Origin: Trichloromonas sp034006665
Lineage (GTDB): Bacteria > Desulfobacterota > Desulfuromonadia > Desulfuromonadales > Trichloromonadaceae
Direction of reading: 5' to 3'
DNA length: 45,698 bases
Assembly (NCBI RefSeq): GCF_034006665.1
Contig: NZ_JAVESI010000028.1
Location: 1 to 45,698 of the forward strand
Both the position numbers and the translations under genes were made by a program. Below the pieces are notes generated by a model. That model made no database searches. It worked only from the letters and a program-made list of their open reading frames with translations, and was not told where the DNA came from. Positions 32,215 through 40,452 of this stretch are shown in pieces (the stretch's first letter is position 1; the number at the start of each line of letters is the position of its first letter).

Positions 32215-32226
32215 TATGGCACCATA
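32215..32226 (-). promoter_or_regulatory. Candidate operator of the second Phd/RelE pair
   Basis: TATGG-CA-CCATA has perfect 5-bp arms and lies 26 bases upstream of the antitoxin ATG in an AT-rich region. A minus-strand TATTCT (32201-32206) could be the -10 box, with only a weak -35. Confidence 0.35.
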
Positions 32227-32362
32227 ATAACCTGGGGATCGCAGGGAATAAAAGAGTTTATTTTCTCAAGGCAGAAAGTTATGGAATTTCATAGGTTTAA
32301 TCAAGTTGATTGGGTTGACGTCCTGATTTACCCCTCAGTTGATCATCCTGGCAACTTGGAAG

Positions 32363-32402
32363 CCTGACCCGCTGCTGTTCCACCTGACCCGCTGCTGTTC
32401 CA
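32363..32402 (+). repeat. Perfect tandem repeat, two 20-bp units
   Basis: CCTGACCCGCTGCTGTTCCA occurs twice back to back (32363-32382 and 32383-32402), just downstream of the mrr stop codon. Two units are too few for a CRISPR or satellite. It may be a scar of an insertion or replication slippage. Confidence 0.85.
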
Positions 32403-32433
32403 CTGCCGTGACCTATGGCCTGCTGCGGTCCTA

Positions 32434-33297
32434 TTAGTCATTTTTCGCTAAATATGGGGCAAAGAATGCATGATCTACTTGGTAAATCCGCTTGGGCTTC
32501 AGACCCAACTCGATGCTTTCGAACATTTCTACGAGTTTTTCACCATCTACAAGCTCAACTGGCGGGGCACCATCACGATCTGCTTCTCGACGCGCATCCG
32601 TCGTGAAAGTTCCGGTTGTCATAATAATGCCCTTGTCTGCCCGTCCGATCATGGCGTTGCGGAAATCACCGACCTGAGCCCGAGAAACCGCACCTTTGTA
32701 CCGCTTGCACTGGAAAAGAACCTTGAAACTCACGAAAGGATTAACCTGAAGTATGCCAATCCCATCGATCCCTTCATCTTTTGGACCGCCAGTGACCGTT
32801 ACCTTCTCGAATCCGGACTCTCGAAGTAAACGCGCGCAAACGCGCTCAAATCCCTCCGGTGTCAATCCTTTCAAAACCTCCAGTAAAACCTGTTTGTGAT
32901 CATCATCGTCTACGCTCTGCTCAATGGCAGCAGGAATGTCCGGATCGGTGCCCTTCTTGCGTGCATCAGAATGAATTTTGACCCATTTGAGGAATATTTG
33001 CCTACCTGCCTCATCGCTCAGTTTGGTTTCGTTGCCTTTCTCAGTAAGCGACCAAACACCACGGGTCGAGCTATCTAGAAGTCCCTCCCAAACTAAGTAT
33101 TGTCGAGCCCAAGCAACTTGGTTATGAAATCTGGACTGACCAGATTTGAGCGTTTCCTCCTGTTTTTTATCTGGAACCGAAAGCCTTTCAGCTACAAGCT
33201 CAGAGACCTCACGGGGCTTACCGGAGCCACCAAGATAACGAAGTGCATCAAGAATAGGCCCCATCCATCTAACGAACTCCGATTGTCTTTTCGACAT
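32434..33297 (-). CDS. mrr: Mrr-like type IV restriction endonuclease
   Basis: A 287-residue two-domain protein. The N-terminal winged-helix region (about 5-95, SEFVRWMGPILDALRYLGGSGKPREVSELVAERL, ending WSLTEKG) matches Mrr_N. The C-terminal PD-(D/E)xK domain starts LTPEGFERVCARLLRESGFEKVTVTGGPKDEGIDGIG and includes VLFQCKRYKGAVSRAQVGDFRNAM, giving the D...QxK active site. Mrr enzymes cut DNA with foreign methylation and need no partner methylase; none is present here. The ATG at 33297 is preceded by GAGGG at short spacing, and a TTG at 33339 would add 14 residues. Lower GC than the core genes and position beside toxin-antitoxin pairs suggest acquisition by transfer. A 16-bp palindrome lies upstream. 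Confidence 0.9.
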   Translation of the reverse strand: MSKRQSEFVRWMGPILDALRYLGGSGKPREVSELVAERLSVPDKKQEETLKSGQSRFHNQVAWARQYLVWEGLLDSSTRGVWSLTEKGNETKLSDEAGRQIFLKWVKIHSDARKKGTDPDIPAAIEQSVDDDDHKQVLLEVLKGLTPEGFERVCARLLRESGFEKVTVTGGPKDEGIDGIGILQVNPFVSFKVLFQCKRYKGAVSRAQVGDFRNAMIGRADKGIIMTTGTFTTDARREADRDGAPPVELVDGEKLVEMFESIELGLKPKRIYQVDHAFFAPYLAKND

Positions 33298-33326
33298 TTC
33301 CCTCGTCCTGTATCTGCCCGTCTGAT

Positions 33327-33342
33327 TAATTGCTAGCAATTA
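33327..33342. promoter_or_regulatory. Perfect 16-bp palindrome upstream of mrr
   Basis: TAATTGCTAGCAATTA reads the same on both strands without a spacer, so it suits a dimeric DNA-binding protein rather than an RNA hairpin. It overlaps a minus-strand CATAAT (33339-33344) that could be the mrr -10 box. Confidence 0.55.
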
Positions 33343-33368
33343 TGGGCATTTGCATTAAAAGTAAATCC

Positions 33369-35132
33369 TTAAGTCTGGTCAGAATCAGCACCAAATTTAC
33401 TTTTCCTCTTCACCGGCGGCTTCTTCCCGACCGGTTTCGTCCGCGCCGCTTTTTCGACTTTCTTCCCCGGTCTTTTTTTAAATGGTTTTTCCTTGCCCGA
33501 CGCGGGTTTGCCTTCGTCGAGGCTGAGTTGCAGGCGTTGGCCGCAGACCCAGACGTCTTTGAGCAGACGGATGGTTTCCTTGGGCAGATCGGCGGGGAGG
33601 TCGACCAGGCTGAAGGCGTCGTGGAGTTTGATCTGGCCGATGTGGGTACTGCTCAGTTGCGCCTCGTTGCTGATGGCGCCGACGATATGGCGGGGTTCGA
33701 CGCCATGGATGCGGCCGACCTCAATGCGGTAACGGCGCATGTCGCCGGTCTTCTCGCGGACGCGCGGGCGCTCCGGGGCCTCGGGCGCCGCCTTGACCTT
33801 CTCTTCGGCGCCGCCTTCCATTTGCAAGGGTTTGTCCTTCTGCACCAGATAAGCCAGAGTCGCGGCAATGCGGCGCAGGCCGACATCGTATTCATCCTGA
33901 TAGTTGTCGATTAACTCCTCGAAAAATTCCAGATCCTGCGACTCCATCGCCTCGGCGATCATCTCTTTAAAGAGGCCGATGCGCCGGTCGGTGATGTCCT
34001 GGCGACTCGGCAGAGTCATCGGTGTGATCGGCTGGCGGGTGGCCTGTTCGATGGCATAGAGCATCCGCCGCTCGCGGGGGGCGACGAAGAGGATGGCCTT
34101 GCCTTCCCGCCCCGCCCTCCCCGTCCGGCCGATGCGGTGGATGTAGGCCTCGGTGTCGTAGGGGATGTCGTAGTTGACCACATGGCTGATGCGCTTAACG
34201 TCGAGGCCGCGGGCCGCCACGTCGGTGGCGACGACGATGTCAAGACTACCGTTTTTCAGGCGCTCGACGGTCTTCTCGCGCATCGCCTGGGTCATGTCGC
34301 CGTTTAAGGGCGCGCAGGAAAAGCCCCGCGCTTCGAGTTTTTCCGAGAGTTCGACGGTGTCGATCTTGGTGCGGACGAAGATGAGCATCGCCTCGATCTC
34401 TTCCGCTTCGAGAATGCGGGTCAGGGCATCGAGTTTGTGCAGTCCCTTCACCTGCCAGAAACGCTGGCTGATGGTCTCCACCGTCGAGGTCTTGGTTTTG
34501 ATGCGGATTTCCACGGGATTTCTGAGGTGCCGGCGGGCCACCTGCAACACCTCGTTGGGCATGGTCGCGGAAAAAAGCGCGGTCTGCCGCGTGGGGGGCG
34601 CATGTTCGAGAATCTGCTCGACCTCCTCAATGAAGCCCATCTTGAGCATTTCGTCCGCTTCGTCCACCACCACCGCCAGCAGCCGGTCGAGCTTGAGCGT
34701 GCCCCGGCGCAGATGGTCCTGAATCCGCCCCGGCGTTCCCACCACCGCCTGCACGCCCCGCGACAACTGGCGCAACTGCTGACTCATGTTCTGGCCACCG
34801 TAGACCGGCAACACCTGAAAACCCGGCAGATGGCGGGCGTAGGTCTGCATCGCCTCGGCCACCTGCAAGGCCAGTTCGCGGGTTGGCGTCAGCACCAGAA
34901 TCTGCGGATATTTCAGCGCCGGGTCGATGCGGCTCAAGAGCGGCAGGGAAAAAGCGGCGGTCTTGCCGGTGCCGGTCTGCGCTTGGCCGAGCAGATCGCG
35001 CCCTTCCAGCAGTGGCGGGATGCTCTGGGCCTGGATTGGCGAGGGGGTTTCGTAACCGACTTCGTCGATGACCCGGAAAACGGCCGGGGCCAAGGCGAGA
35101 TCGGCGAAACTGACGATGGCTTCTTCGCTCAT
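33369..35132 (-). CDS. deaD: DEAD-box RNA helicase (DeaD/CsdA type)
   Basis: A 587-residue helicase. The core has the Q motif (FADLALAPAVFRVIDEVGYETPSPIQAQSIP), AQTGTGKT (I), PTRELA (Ia), DEADEMLKMGF (II), SAT (III) and HRIGRTGRAGREG (VI). A C-terminal DbpA/CsdA-type RNA-binding domain of RRM-like fold follows (about 470-545, RYRIEVGRIHGVEPRHIVGAI...), then a Lys/Pro-rich tail. Such helicases help ribosome assembly and RNA unwinding in the cold. The ATG at 35132 is preceded by AAAGGA; an extension of 16 residues upstream has no site. Its downstream edge lies at the boundary of the accessory region. Confidence 0.94.
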   Translation of the reverse strand: MSEEAIVSFADLALAPAVFRVIDEVGYETPSPIQAQSIPPLLEGRDLLGQAQTGTGKTAAFSLPLLSRIDPALKYPQILVLTPTRELALQVAEAMQTYARHLPGFQVLPVYGGQNMSQQLRQLSRGVQAVVGTPGRIQDHLRRGTLKLDRLLAVVVDEADEMLKMGFIEEVEQILEHAPPTRQTALFSATMPNEVLQVARRHLRNPVEIRIKTKTSTVETISQRFWQVKGLHKLDALTRILEAEEIEAMLIFVRTKIDTVELSEKLEARGFSCAPLNGDMTQAMREKTVERLKNGSLDIVVATDVAARGLDVKRISHVVNYDIPYDTEAYIHRIGRTGRAGREGKAILFVAPRERRMLYAIEQATRQPITPMTLPSRQDITDRRIGLFKEMIAEAMESQDLEFFEELIDNYQDEYDVGLRRIAATLAYLVQKDKPLQMEGGAEEKVKAAPEAPERPRVREKTGDMRRYRIEVGRIHGVEPRHIVGAISNEAQLSSTHIGQIKLHDAFSLVDLPADLPKETIRLLKDVWVCGQRLQLSLDEGKPASGKEKPFKKRPGKKVEKAARTKPVGKKPPVKRKSKFGADSDQT

Positions 35133-35189
35133 GGGAATCCTTTGCGGAGGGAATGGAACAATGGCAAGTCGCCCCATCATAATCGTTCA

Positions 35190-35240
35190 AAAAGAAAAAC
35201 AAAAGGCGCCGTGACCGGAAAAGTCAGGACGCCTTTAAAA
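35190..35240 (-). terminator. Terminator after argS
   Basis: On the minus strand AAAGGCG pairs with CGCCTTT (35230-35236 with 35202-35208), with an inner TGAC/GTCA stem, followed by a T-rich run (TGTTTTTCTTTTT). It separates argS from the helicase. Confidence 0.85.
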
Positions 35241-35283
35241 TACCCTCTTCCGGAGGGAGAGGGGTTGGACGGGCGTTTGTCTC

Positions 35284-37032
35284 TTACATCCGCTCCAGCG
35301 TTTCGATGCCGAGGAGCGCCAAACCCTGTTGCAGCGTCCGAGCGGTGAGCCGGGCGAGTTTCAGGCGGCTGGCGCGGATGGCGGCATCGTCGCAGTTGAG
35401 GACCGGGCAGCTCTGGTAGAAACCGGAGAAAATTCCGGACAGGTCATAGAGATAGCCGCAGAGAAGATGCGGCCAACCGCGTTCGGCGACGCGCTGGACC
35501 ACCTCGCCGAACTGGGCGAGCTTGCCGGCGAGTTCCTTCTCCACTTCTTCTTCCAGGCGGATGCTCCCTTGCAGCGCCTCGGCGTCGATCTCTCCCCGCC
35601 GGAAAATGCCGGCCACCCGAGTGTAGGCGTAGAGCAGATAGGGGGCGGTGTTCCCCTCAAAGCTGAGCATCTGGTCGAAGCTGAAGACGTAATCGCTGGT
35701 GCGGTGTTTGGAGAGGTCGGCGTACTTCACTGAGGCGATGCCGACCACTCGGCCGATGTGGCGCAGCTCTTCCTCGCTCATTTCCGGATTTTTGGCCTTG
35801 ACCAGCTCATAGGCGCGGGACTCGGCCTCGTCGAGCAGATCGGCGAGTTTGGCGACGCCGCCGGAGCGGGTCTTGAAGGGCTTGCCGTCCTCGCCCATGA
35901 CCGTGCCGAAGGGCATGTGTTCGAGGCTGGTGTGCTCATCGGCGAATCCGGCTTTGCGGGCGACGGCGAAGAGCTGCTGGAAATGCAGGGATTGGCGATG
36001 ATCGACGAAATAGAGCAGCCGGTCGGCCTTGAGGACGCGCAGACGGTAGCGGATGGCGGCGAGGTCGGTGGTGGCGTAGAGATAGCCGCCGTCCTTCTTC
36101 TGGACGATCATCGGCAGGGGTTCGTCATCCTTCCCCTTGAATTCATCGAGAAAGACGCAGCGGGCGCCCTGATCTTCGGTAAGCAGACCGGCGGCGGCCA
36201 GATCCTCGATCACCTGGGGCAGATCGTCGTTGTAGGCGCTCTCGCCGCGCACATTCTCACGGGTCAGGGCGACGTTGAGCCGGTCGTAGATCTGCTGGCA
36301 GTGAGACAGGGAGATGTCGAGGAATTCCCGCCAGAGACGATTACAGTGGGCATCGCCGGACTGGAGATCGACCACCAGTTGCCGGGCGCGGTCGGCGAAT
36401 GCGGGGGACGCGTCGAAGCGCCCCTTGGCCTCGCGGTAGAAGCTCTCCAAGTCGGAAAGCTGCATGCGGATCTCTCCCGCCTGCCCTTGCAGTTCCTCCA
36501 TGTGCGCCAGGAGCATGCCGAACTGGGTACCCCAGTCGCCGACATGGTTGTGGCGGATGACCTGGTGACCGAGGAATTCGAGGGTGCGGGAGACGCAATC
36601 GCCGATGATGGTCGAACGCAGATGACCGACGTGCATCTCCTTGGCGAGATTGGGGGAGGAATAATCGACCACCACCGTCTGCGGCGCGGCCGCTAGGGGA
36701 ATGGCCAGGCGCGGATCGGCCAGGGCGTTTTCCAGCTGTTCGGCCAGCCAGTCGGGATTGAGATAGAAGTTGATGAAGCCGGGACCGGCGATCTCGACCC
36801 GGCGCACCAGCTTCGATGCCGGCAACTGTTCGATGAGCTCGGCGGCAAGCTGGCGAGGATTCTTTTTTGCCGTCTTGGCTCCGACCATGGCCAGGTTGGT
36901 GGCGAGATCGCCGTGGGCCTTGTCCTTGGTGCGGTCGATCTGGATGGCTGGTTCAAGGTCGGCGGGGAAGAGTCCCTTTGCTTTCATGGCGGCAAGGGCT
37001 TCTTCCAGCAACCGCTGAATCTGTTCTTTCAT
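35284..37032 (-). CDS. argS: Arginyl-tRNA synthetase
   Basis: Charges tRNA-Arg. The 582-residue class I enzyme has the N-terminal Add1 tRNA-binding domain (about 1-100, ending GPGFINFYLN). SSPNLAKEMHVGHLRSTIIGD carries the HIGH-type motif near residue 132. GDWGTQFGML follows, and a degenerate KMSKS region (GKPFKTRSGG) as in many ArgRS. The DALR anticodon-binding domain ends the protein (LLGIETLERM). The ATG at 37032 has AAGGA 8 bases upstream; another ATG three codons earlier is less well placed. It follows tRNA-Pro and its terminator in the same direction. Confidence 0.96.
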   Translation of the reverse strand: MKEQIQRLLEEALAAMKAKGLFPADLEPAIQIDRTKDKAHGDLATNLAMVGAKTAKKNPRQLAAELIEQLPASKLVRRVEIAGPGFINFYLNPDWLAEQLENALADPRLAIPLAAAPQTVVVDYSSPNLAKEMHVGHLRSTIIGDCVSRTLEFLGHQVIRHNHVGDWGTQFGMLLAHMEELQGQAGEIRMQLSDLESFYREAKGRFDASPAFADRARQLVVDLQSGDAHCNRLWREFLDISLSHCQQIYDRLNVALTRENVRGESAYNDDLPQVIEDLAAAGLLTEDQGARCVFLDEFKGKDDEPLPMIVQKKDGGYLYATTDLAAIRYRLRVLKADRLLYFVDHRQSLHFQQLFAVARKAGFADEHTSLEHMPFGTVMGEDGKPFKTRSGGVAKLADLLDEAESRAYELVKAKNPEMSEEELRHIGRVVGIASVKYADLSKHRTSDYVFSFDQMLSFEGNTAPYLLYAYTRVAGIFRRGEIDAEALQGSIRLEEEVEKELAGKLAQFGEVVQRVAERGWPHLLCGYLYDLSGIFSGFYQSCPVLNCDDAAIRASRLKLARLTARTLQQGLALLGIETLERM

Positions 37033-37071
37033 GATCTGCATCCTTCGCGGCGGGCTTAAAGAGCCGCGCCG

Positions 37072-37105
37072 AAAAAAAAGGGAGTGACCAAGTCACTCCC
37101 TTTTT
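37072..37105. terminator. Bidirectional terminator after tRNA-Pro
   Basis: GGGAGTGA (37080-37087) pairs with TCACTCCC (37093-37100), extended by A/T pairs. On the minus strand it is followed by eight T residues. Confidence 0.9.
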
Positions 37106-37109
37106 CTCG

Positions 37110-37187
<78 letters not shown>

Positions 37188-37204
37188 TCAATCAACGAGG
37201 CCGG

Positions 37205-37233
37205 ATTATCGGCGATAGCGCCGGGAATGTCAA
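37205..37233 (-). promoter_or_regulatory. Promoter for tRNA-Pro
   Basis: Minus-strand TTGACA (37228-37233) and GATAAT (37205-37210) are exactly 17 bases apart, a near-consensus promoter 18 bases before the tRNA. Confidence 0.85.
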
Positions 37234-37291
37234 GGATAAATTCATCCGGCTTAAATTTTATTTTATCTTTTAAAGTCAATAGGTTGGAAAA

Positions 37292-38632
37292 TCAGAGCCG
37301 ACGTTTGTCGAAGACCCGCTTGGCCTTACCTTCGTGGCGGGTGATGGACGACGGTTCGACCAGTTTGACCTTGGCGCCGACCCCGAGGGTGGAAAGGAGG
37401 CGCTTCTCCAGAATTTCGACGAAAGCCCGCTGCTTTTTCATTTCATCGAAGAAAATACTCTCGCAAACCTCGACCTGCACCTCTAGGGTATCGACATTGC
37501 CGACCCGGTCGATAACCAGTTGGTAGTGGGGTTGGCAGCCCTCGACCTGGAAGAGCACTTCCTCGATCTGGGTCGGGAAGACGTTGACCCCTTTGATGAT
37601 GAGCATGTCGTCGCTGCGGCCCATGGTCTTGCGCATGCGTACCAACGTGCGGCCGCAGGCGCAGGGCGCGTAATCGAGGCTGGTGATGTCGCGGGTGCGG
37701 TAGCGAATGACCGGAAAAGCCTCCTTGGTGAGGCTGGTCAGCACCAGTTCGCCGACGGAGCCGGGGGGAAGAACCTCGCCGCTTTCCGGATCGATGATCT
37801 CCGGCAGGAAGTGATCCTCAAAGATGTGCATGCCGCAACGCTGCTGACACTCGCCGGCGACGCCGGGCCCCATGACTTCGGAAAGGCCATAGTTGTCGGT
37901 GGCGATGACTCCGAGGCGGTTTTCGATCTCACGGCGCATTTCCTCACTCCAGGGCTCGGCGCCGAAGAGGCCGACCCGCAGGGAGAGCTGCGAGCGGTCG
38001 ATGCCGAGCTTGTCCATGCGCTCGGCCATGGTCAGGGCGTAGGACGGCGTACAGACCAGGGCGCTGGAGCGGTAATCCTGCATGATCATCAGCTGCTTGT
38101 CGGTATTGCCGCTGGACATGGGGATGACCGAGGCGCCGATGCGTTCGGCACCGTAGTGCAGACCGAAGGCGCCGGTGAAGAGGCCGTAGCCGAAGGCGAT
38201 GTGGACAATATCGTCCTCGGTGACGCCGGCGGCGGTCATGAAGCGAGCCGCCAGTTCCGACCAGTTGTCGAGATCCTGCCGGGAGTAGCCGACCACCGTC
38301 GGTTTGCCGGTGGTGCCGGAGGAGGAATGGATGCGCACCACTTCCCGCAGGGGAACGGCAAACATGCCGTAGGGGTAGTTCAGGCGCAGGTCTTCCTTGG
38401 TGGTGAAGGGCAGCCGGGAGAGATCGGCCAAGGAGCGGATATCCTCTGGCCCCAGGCCGAGTTCACGGAACTTGGCCTGATAGCAGGGGACGTTCTCCCA
38501 GACCCGGCGCACCGTCTGCTTGAGGCGAAAGAGCTGAAGTATCTCCAGTTCGGGGCGGGGCATGCATTCGTTCGCCGGATCCCAGATACGTTCTACCGGG
38601 GCGGCATTCTGTTTGTGTTCAACTCTGGACAT
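37292..38632 (-). CDS. paaK: Phenylacetate--CoA ligase (second paralogue)
   Basis: A 446-residue AMP-forming ligase of the PaaK family, which makes phenylacetyl-CoA or related aryl-acyl-CoA. Motifs are RIHSSSGTTGKPTVVGYSR (P-loop), GAEPWSEEMRREIE, DNYGLSEVMGPGVAGEC (A5), YRTRDITSL and the zinc-like CACGRTLVRM, then GRSDDMLIIKGVNVFPTQIE and a C-terminal EGKAKRVFDKR with the catalytic Lys. It is clearly a paralogue of the ligase at 39114-40418, with an N-terminal extension of about 15 residues. The start has a weak ribosome site. It is the last gene of the ior/paaK operon. Confidence 0.93.
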   Translation of the reverse strand: MSRVEHKQNAAPVERIWDPANECMPRPELEILQLFRLKQTVRRVWENVPCYQAKFRELGLGPEDIRSLADLSRLPFTTKEDLRLNYPYGMFAVPLREVVRIHSSSGTTGKPTVVGYSRQDLDNWSELAARFMTAAGVTEDDIVHIAFGYGLFTGAFGLHYGAERIGASVIPMSSGNTDKQLMIMQDYRSSALVCTPSYALTMAERMDKLGIDRSQLSLRVGLFGAEPWSEEMRREIENRLGVIATDNYGLSEVMGPGVAGECQQRCGMHIFEDHFLPEIIDPESGEVLPPGSVGELVLTSLTKEAFPVIRYRTRDITSLDYAPCACGRTLVRMRKTMGRSDDMLIIKGVNVFPTQIEEVLFQVEGCQPHYQLVIDRVGNVDTLEVQVEVCESIFFDEMKKQRAFVEILEKRLLSTLGVGAKVKLVEPSSITRHEGKAKRVFDKRRL

Positions 38633-38655
38633 CGAAAATCAACAATCCGTTTGAT

Positions 38656-39087
38656 CTACATGTTGTAGATGCGTTCACCGTAAAGAACCGTGATGCCGCC
38701 CCGGGTCAGAACCTGGATGGCTTCATCGGTGTTGTCGAAGCGGAAGATGATGACGGCATTTTCGCCGCAACGTTCGACGAAGGCGTACATGTACTCCACA
38801 TTCACATGCCCCCGGTCGAGGATTTCGAGAATACTGTTGAGACCCAGGGGCCGGTCGGGAACCTCTACCGCCACTACGTCGGTCTTGTTGACGGTGAACC
38901 CCTTGCTCTTGAGCACCGCCTTGGCTTCATCCGTTTTATTAACAATGAGCCGCAAGATACCGAAATCCGAAGTATCCGCCAAGGACAGGGCGCGGATATT
39001 GACGCCCGCTTCGCCCAGAACCCGGGTAACTTCCGCCAGCCGTCCCGACTTGTTTTCTATGAAAATGGAAATCTGATCGACTTTCAT
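38656..39087 (-). CDS. ACT domain-containing protein
   Basis: A 143-residue protein made of two ACT domains: KVDQISIFIENKSGRLAEVTRVLGEAGVNIRALSLAD and, from about residue 72, VPDRPLGLNSILEILDRGHVNVEYMYAF. ACT domains bind amino acids. Small double-ACT proteins often lie beside phenylacetate-CoA ligase and indolepyruvate oxidoreductase genes, and probably sense an aromatic amino acid or its keto acid. AAGGGGGT precedes the ATG at 39087; an extension of ten residues upstream has no site. It lies between the two paaK genes. Confidence 0.92.
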   Translation of the reverse strand: MKVDQISIFIENKSGRLAEVTRVLGEAGVNIRALSLADTSDFGILRLIVNKTDEAKAVLKSKGFTVNKTDVVAVEVPDRPLGLNSILEILDRGHVNVEYMYAFVERCGENAVIIFRFDNTDEAIQVLTRGGITVLYGERIYNM

Positions 39088-39113
39088 GGTACCCCCTTGA
39101 CTGTTGCGAACGG

Positions 39114-40418
39114 TCACTGTTCCTTGCGCTTGTCGATGACCCGCTTGGCCTTGCCTTCACTGCGGGCGATGGTCTTCGGCTCCACCAGGCGCACCTTGCA
39201 GGTGACGCCGAGCATGTCCTTGATCTCTTTCCGGATGCGGTTGGAAAGCCCCTGCAAGACCTTGATTTCGTCAGAAAAGGATTGTTCGTTGACCTCGACC
39301 TGCACTTCCAGGGTGTCGAGATTCTCTTCCCGGTCGACGATCAGCTGATAGTGGGGCTCGACCCCTTCGATATTAATCAGCACACTTTCGATCTGCGACG
39401 GGAAGACGTTCACGCCGCGAATGATGAGCATGTCGTCGCTGCGCCCGCTCATCCGTTCCAGACGCACATGGGTGCGACCGCAGATACAGGGTTCGGGGAT
39501 GATCCGGGTGATGTCGCGGGTACGATAGCGGATCATCGGAATCCCCTCTTTGGTGATGGTCGTAATCACCAGTTCCCCCTGCTCGCCCCAGGGAAGGATC
39601 TCGCCGCTCTCCGGATCGATGATTTCGGGGATGAAGTGATCCTCCCAGATGTGCAGCCCTTTTTGCGCCTCAATGCACTCGATGGCGACGCCGGGGCCGA
39701 GGATTTCCGAGAGCCCGTAGATGTCGATTGCCTTGAGATTGAGTTTTTCTTCGATCTCCTTGCGCATCTCTTCGCTCCAGGGCTCAGCGCCGAATATCCC
39801 GACCTTGAGCTTGAGCGCCTTGAAATCGATCCCCTCCTCGGCCGCCACCTCGGCGAGATAGAGGCTGTAGGAGGGCGTACAGGTCAGCACCGTCGAGCCG
39901 AAATCCTGCATGATCATCAGCTGTTTCATGGTGTTGCCGCCGGACATGGGGATGACCGAGGCGCCCAGACGCTCGGCCCCGTAGTGAGCGCCGAGACCGC
40001 CGGTGAAGAGGCCGTAGCCGTAGGCGTTATGGATGACATCCCCCTTGTGGGCGCCGGCGGCGACGAAGGAGCGGGCCATCAGTTCCGCCCAGGTATCGAT
40101 GTCGCGGCGGGTGTAGCCGACCACCGTCGGCTTGCCGGTGGTGCCCGAGGAGGCGTGGATGCGGACGATCTGCTCCAGAGGAACGGCGAAGAGCCCGTAG
40201 GGGTAGTTGTCGCGCATGTCCTGTTTGAGGGTGAAGGGCAACCGGCGCAGATCATCGAGGCTTTTGATCTGGTCCGGCGTCACCTTGGCCTTGCGGAACT
40301 GCTCCCGATAAAAGGGGACGGTGGCGTTGACCCGCTCCAGGGTCTGGCGCAGACGCTTGACTTGCAGGGATTCGATGACTTCCCGGGGCAGGGTTTCAAA
40401 TTCGTCGTTCCAGATCAT
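39114..40418 (-). CDS. paaK: Phenylacetate--CoA ligase (first paralogue)
   Basis: A 434-residue PaaK-family enzyme. It has RIHASSGTTGKPTVVGYTR, GAEPWSEEMRKEIEEKL, DIYGLSEILGPGVAIEC, YRTRDITRI, CICGRTHVRLERM, GRSDDMLIIRGVNVFPSQIE and a C-terminal EGKAKRVIDKR, so all adenylation and thioesterification motifs are intact. Two PaaK copies in one operon suggest different aryl acids, for example phenylacetate/4-hydroxyphenylacetate and indoleacetate, or opposite directions of use. It starts 34 bases after iorB. Confidence 0.94.
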   Translation of the reverse strand: MIWNDEFETLPREVIESLQVKRLRQTLERVNATVPFYREQFRKAKVTPDQIKSLDDLRRLPFTLKQDMRDNYPYGLFAVPLEQIVRIHASSGTTGKPTVVGYTRRDIDTWAELMARSFVAAGAHKGDVIHNAYGYGLFTGGLGAHYGAERLGASVIPMSGGNTMKQLMIMQDFGSTVLTCTPSYSLYLAEVAAEEGIDFKALKLKVGIFGAEPWSEEMRKEIEEKLNLKAIDIYGLSEILGPGVAIECIEAQKGLHIWEDHFIPEIIDPESGEILPWGEQGELVITTITKEGIPMIRYRTRDITRIIPEPCICGRTHVRLERMSGRSDDMLIIRGVNVFPSQIESVLINIEGVEPHYQLIVDREENLDTLEVQVEVNEQSFSDEIKVLQGLSNRIRKEIKDMLGVTCKVRLVEPKTIARSEGKAKRVIDKRKEQ

Positions 40419-40452
40419 GACTCACCCTTTGACAAAAAACGAGATTTACCCA

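Noticed and set aside
32363..32402. Possible CRISPR array
   Set aside because: Only two units and no spacer between them; no cas genes in the window.
28638..33342. Transposon or integrative element covering the toxin-antitoxin region
   Set aside because: No transposase, integrase or terminal inverted repeats were found, and core genes ylqF and the RRM gene lie inside; only the 17-bp repeat around one cassette supports an insertion.
35758..36696. Plus-strand open frame of 312 codons opposite argS
   Set aside because: Shadow of argS, which is complete with its catalytic motifs.
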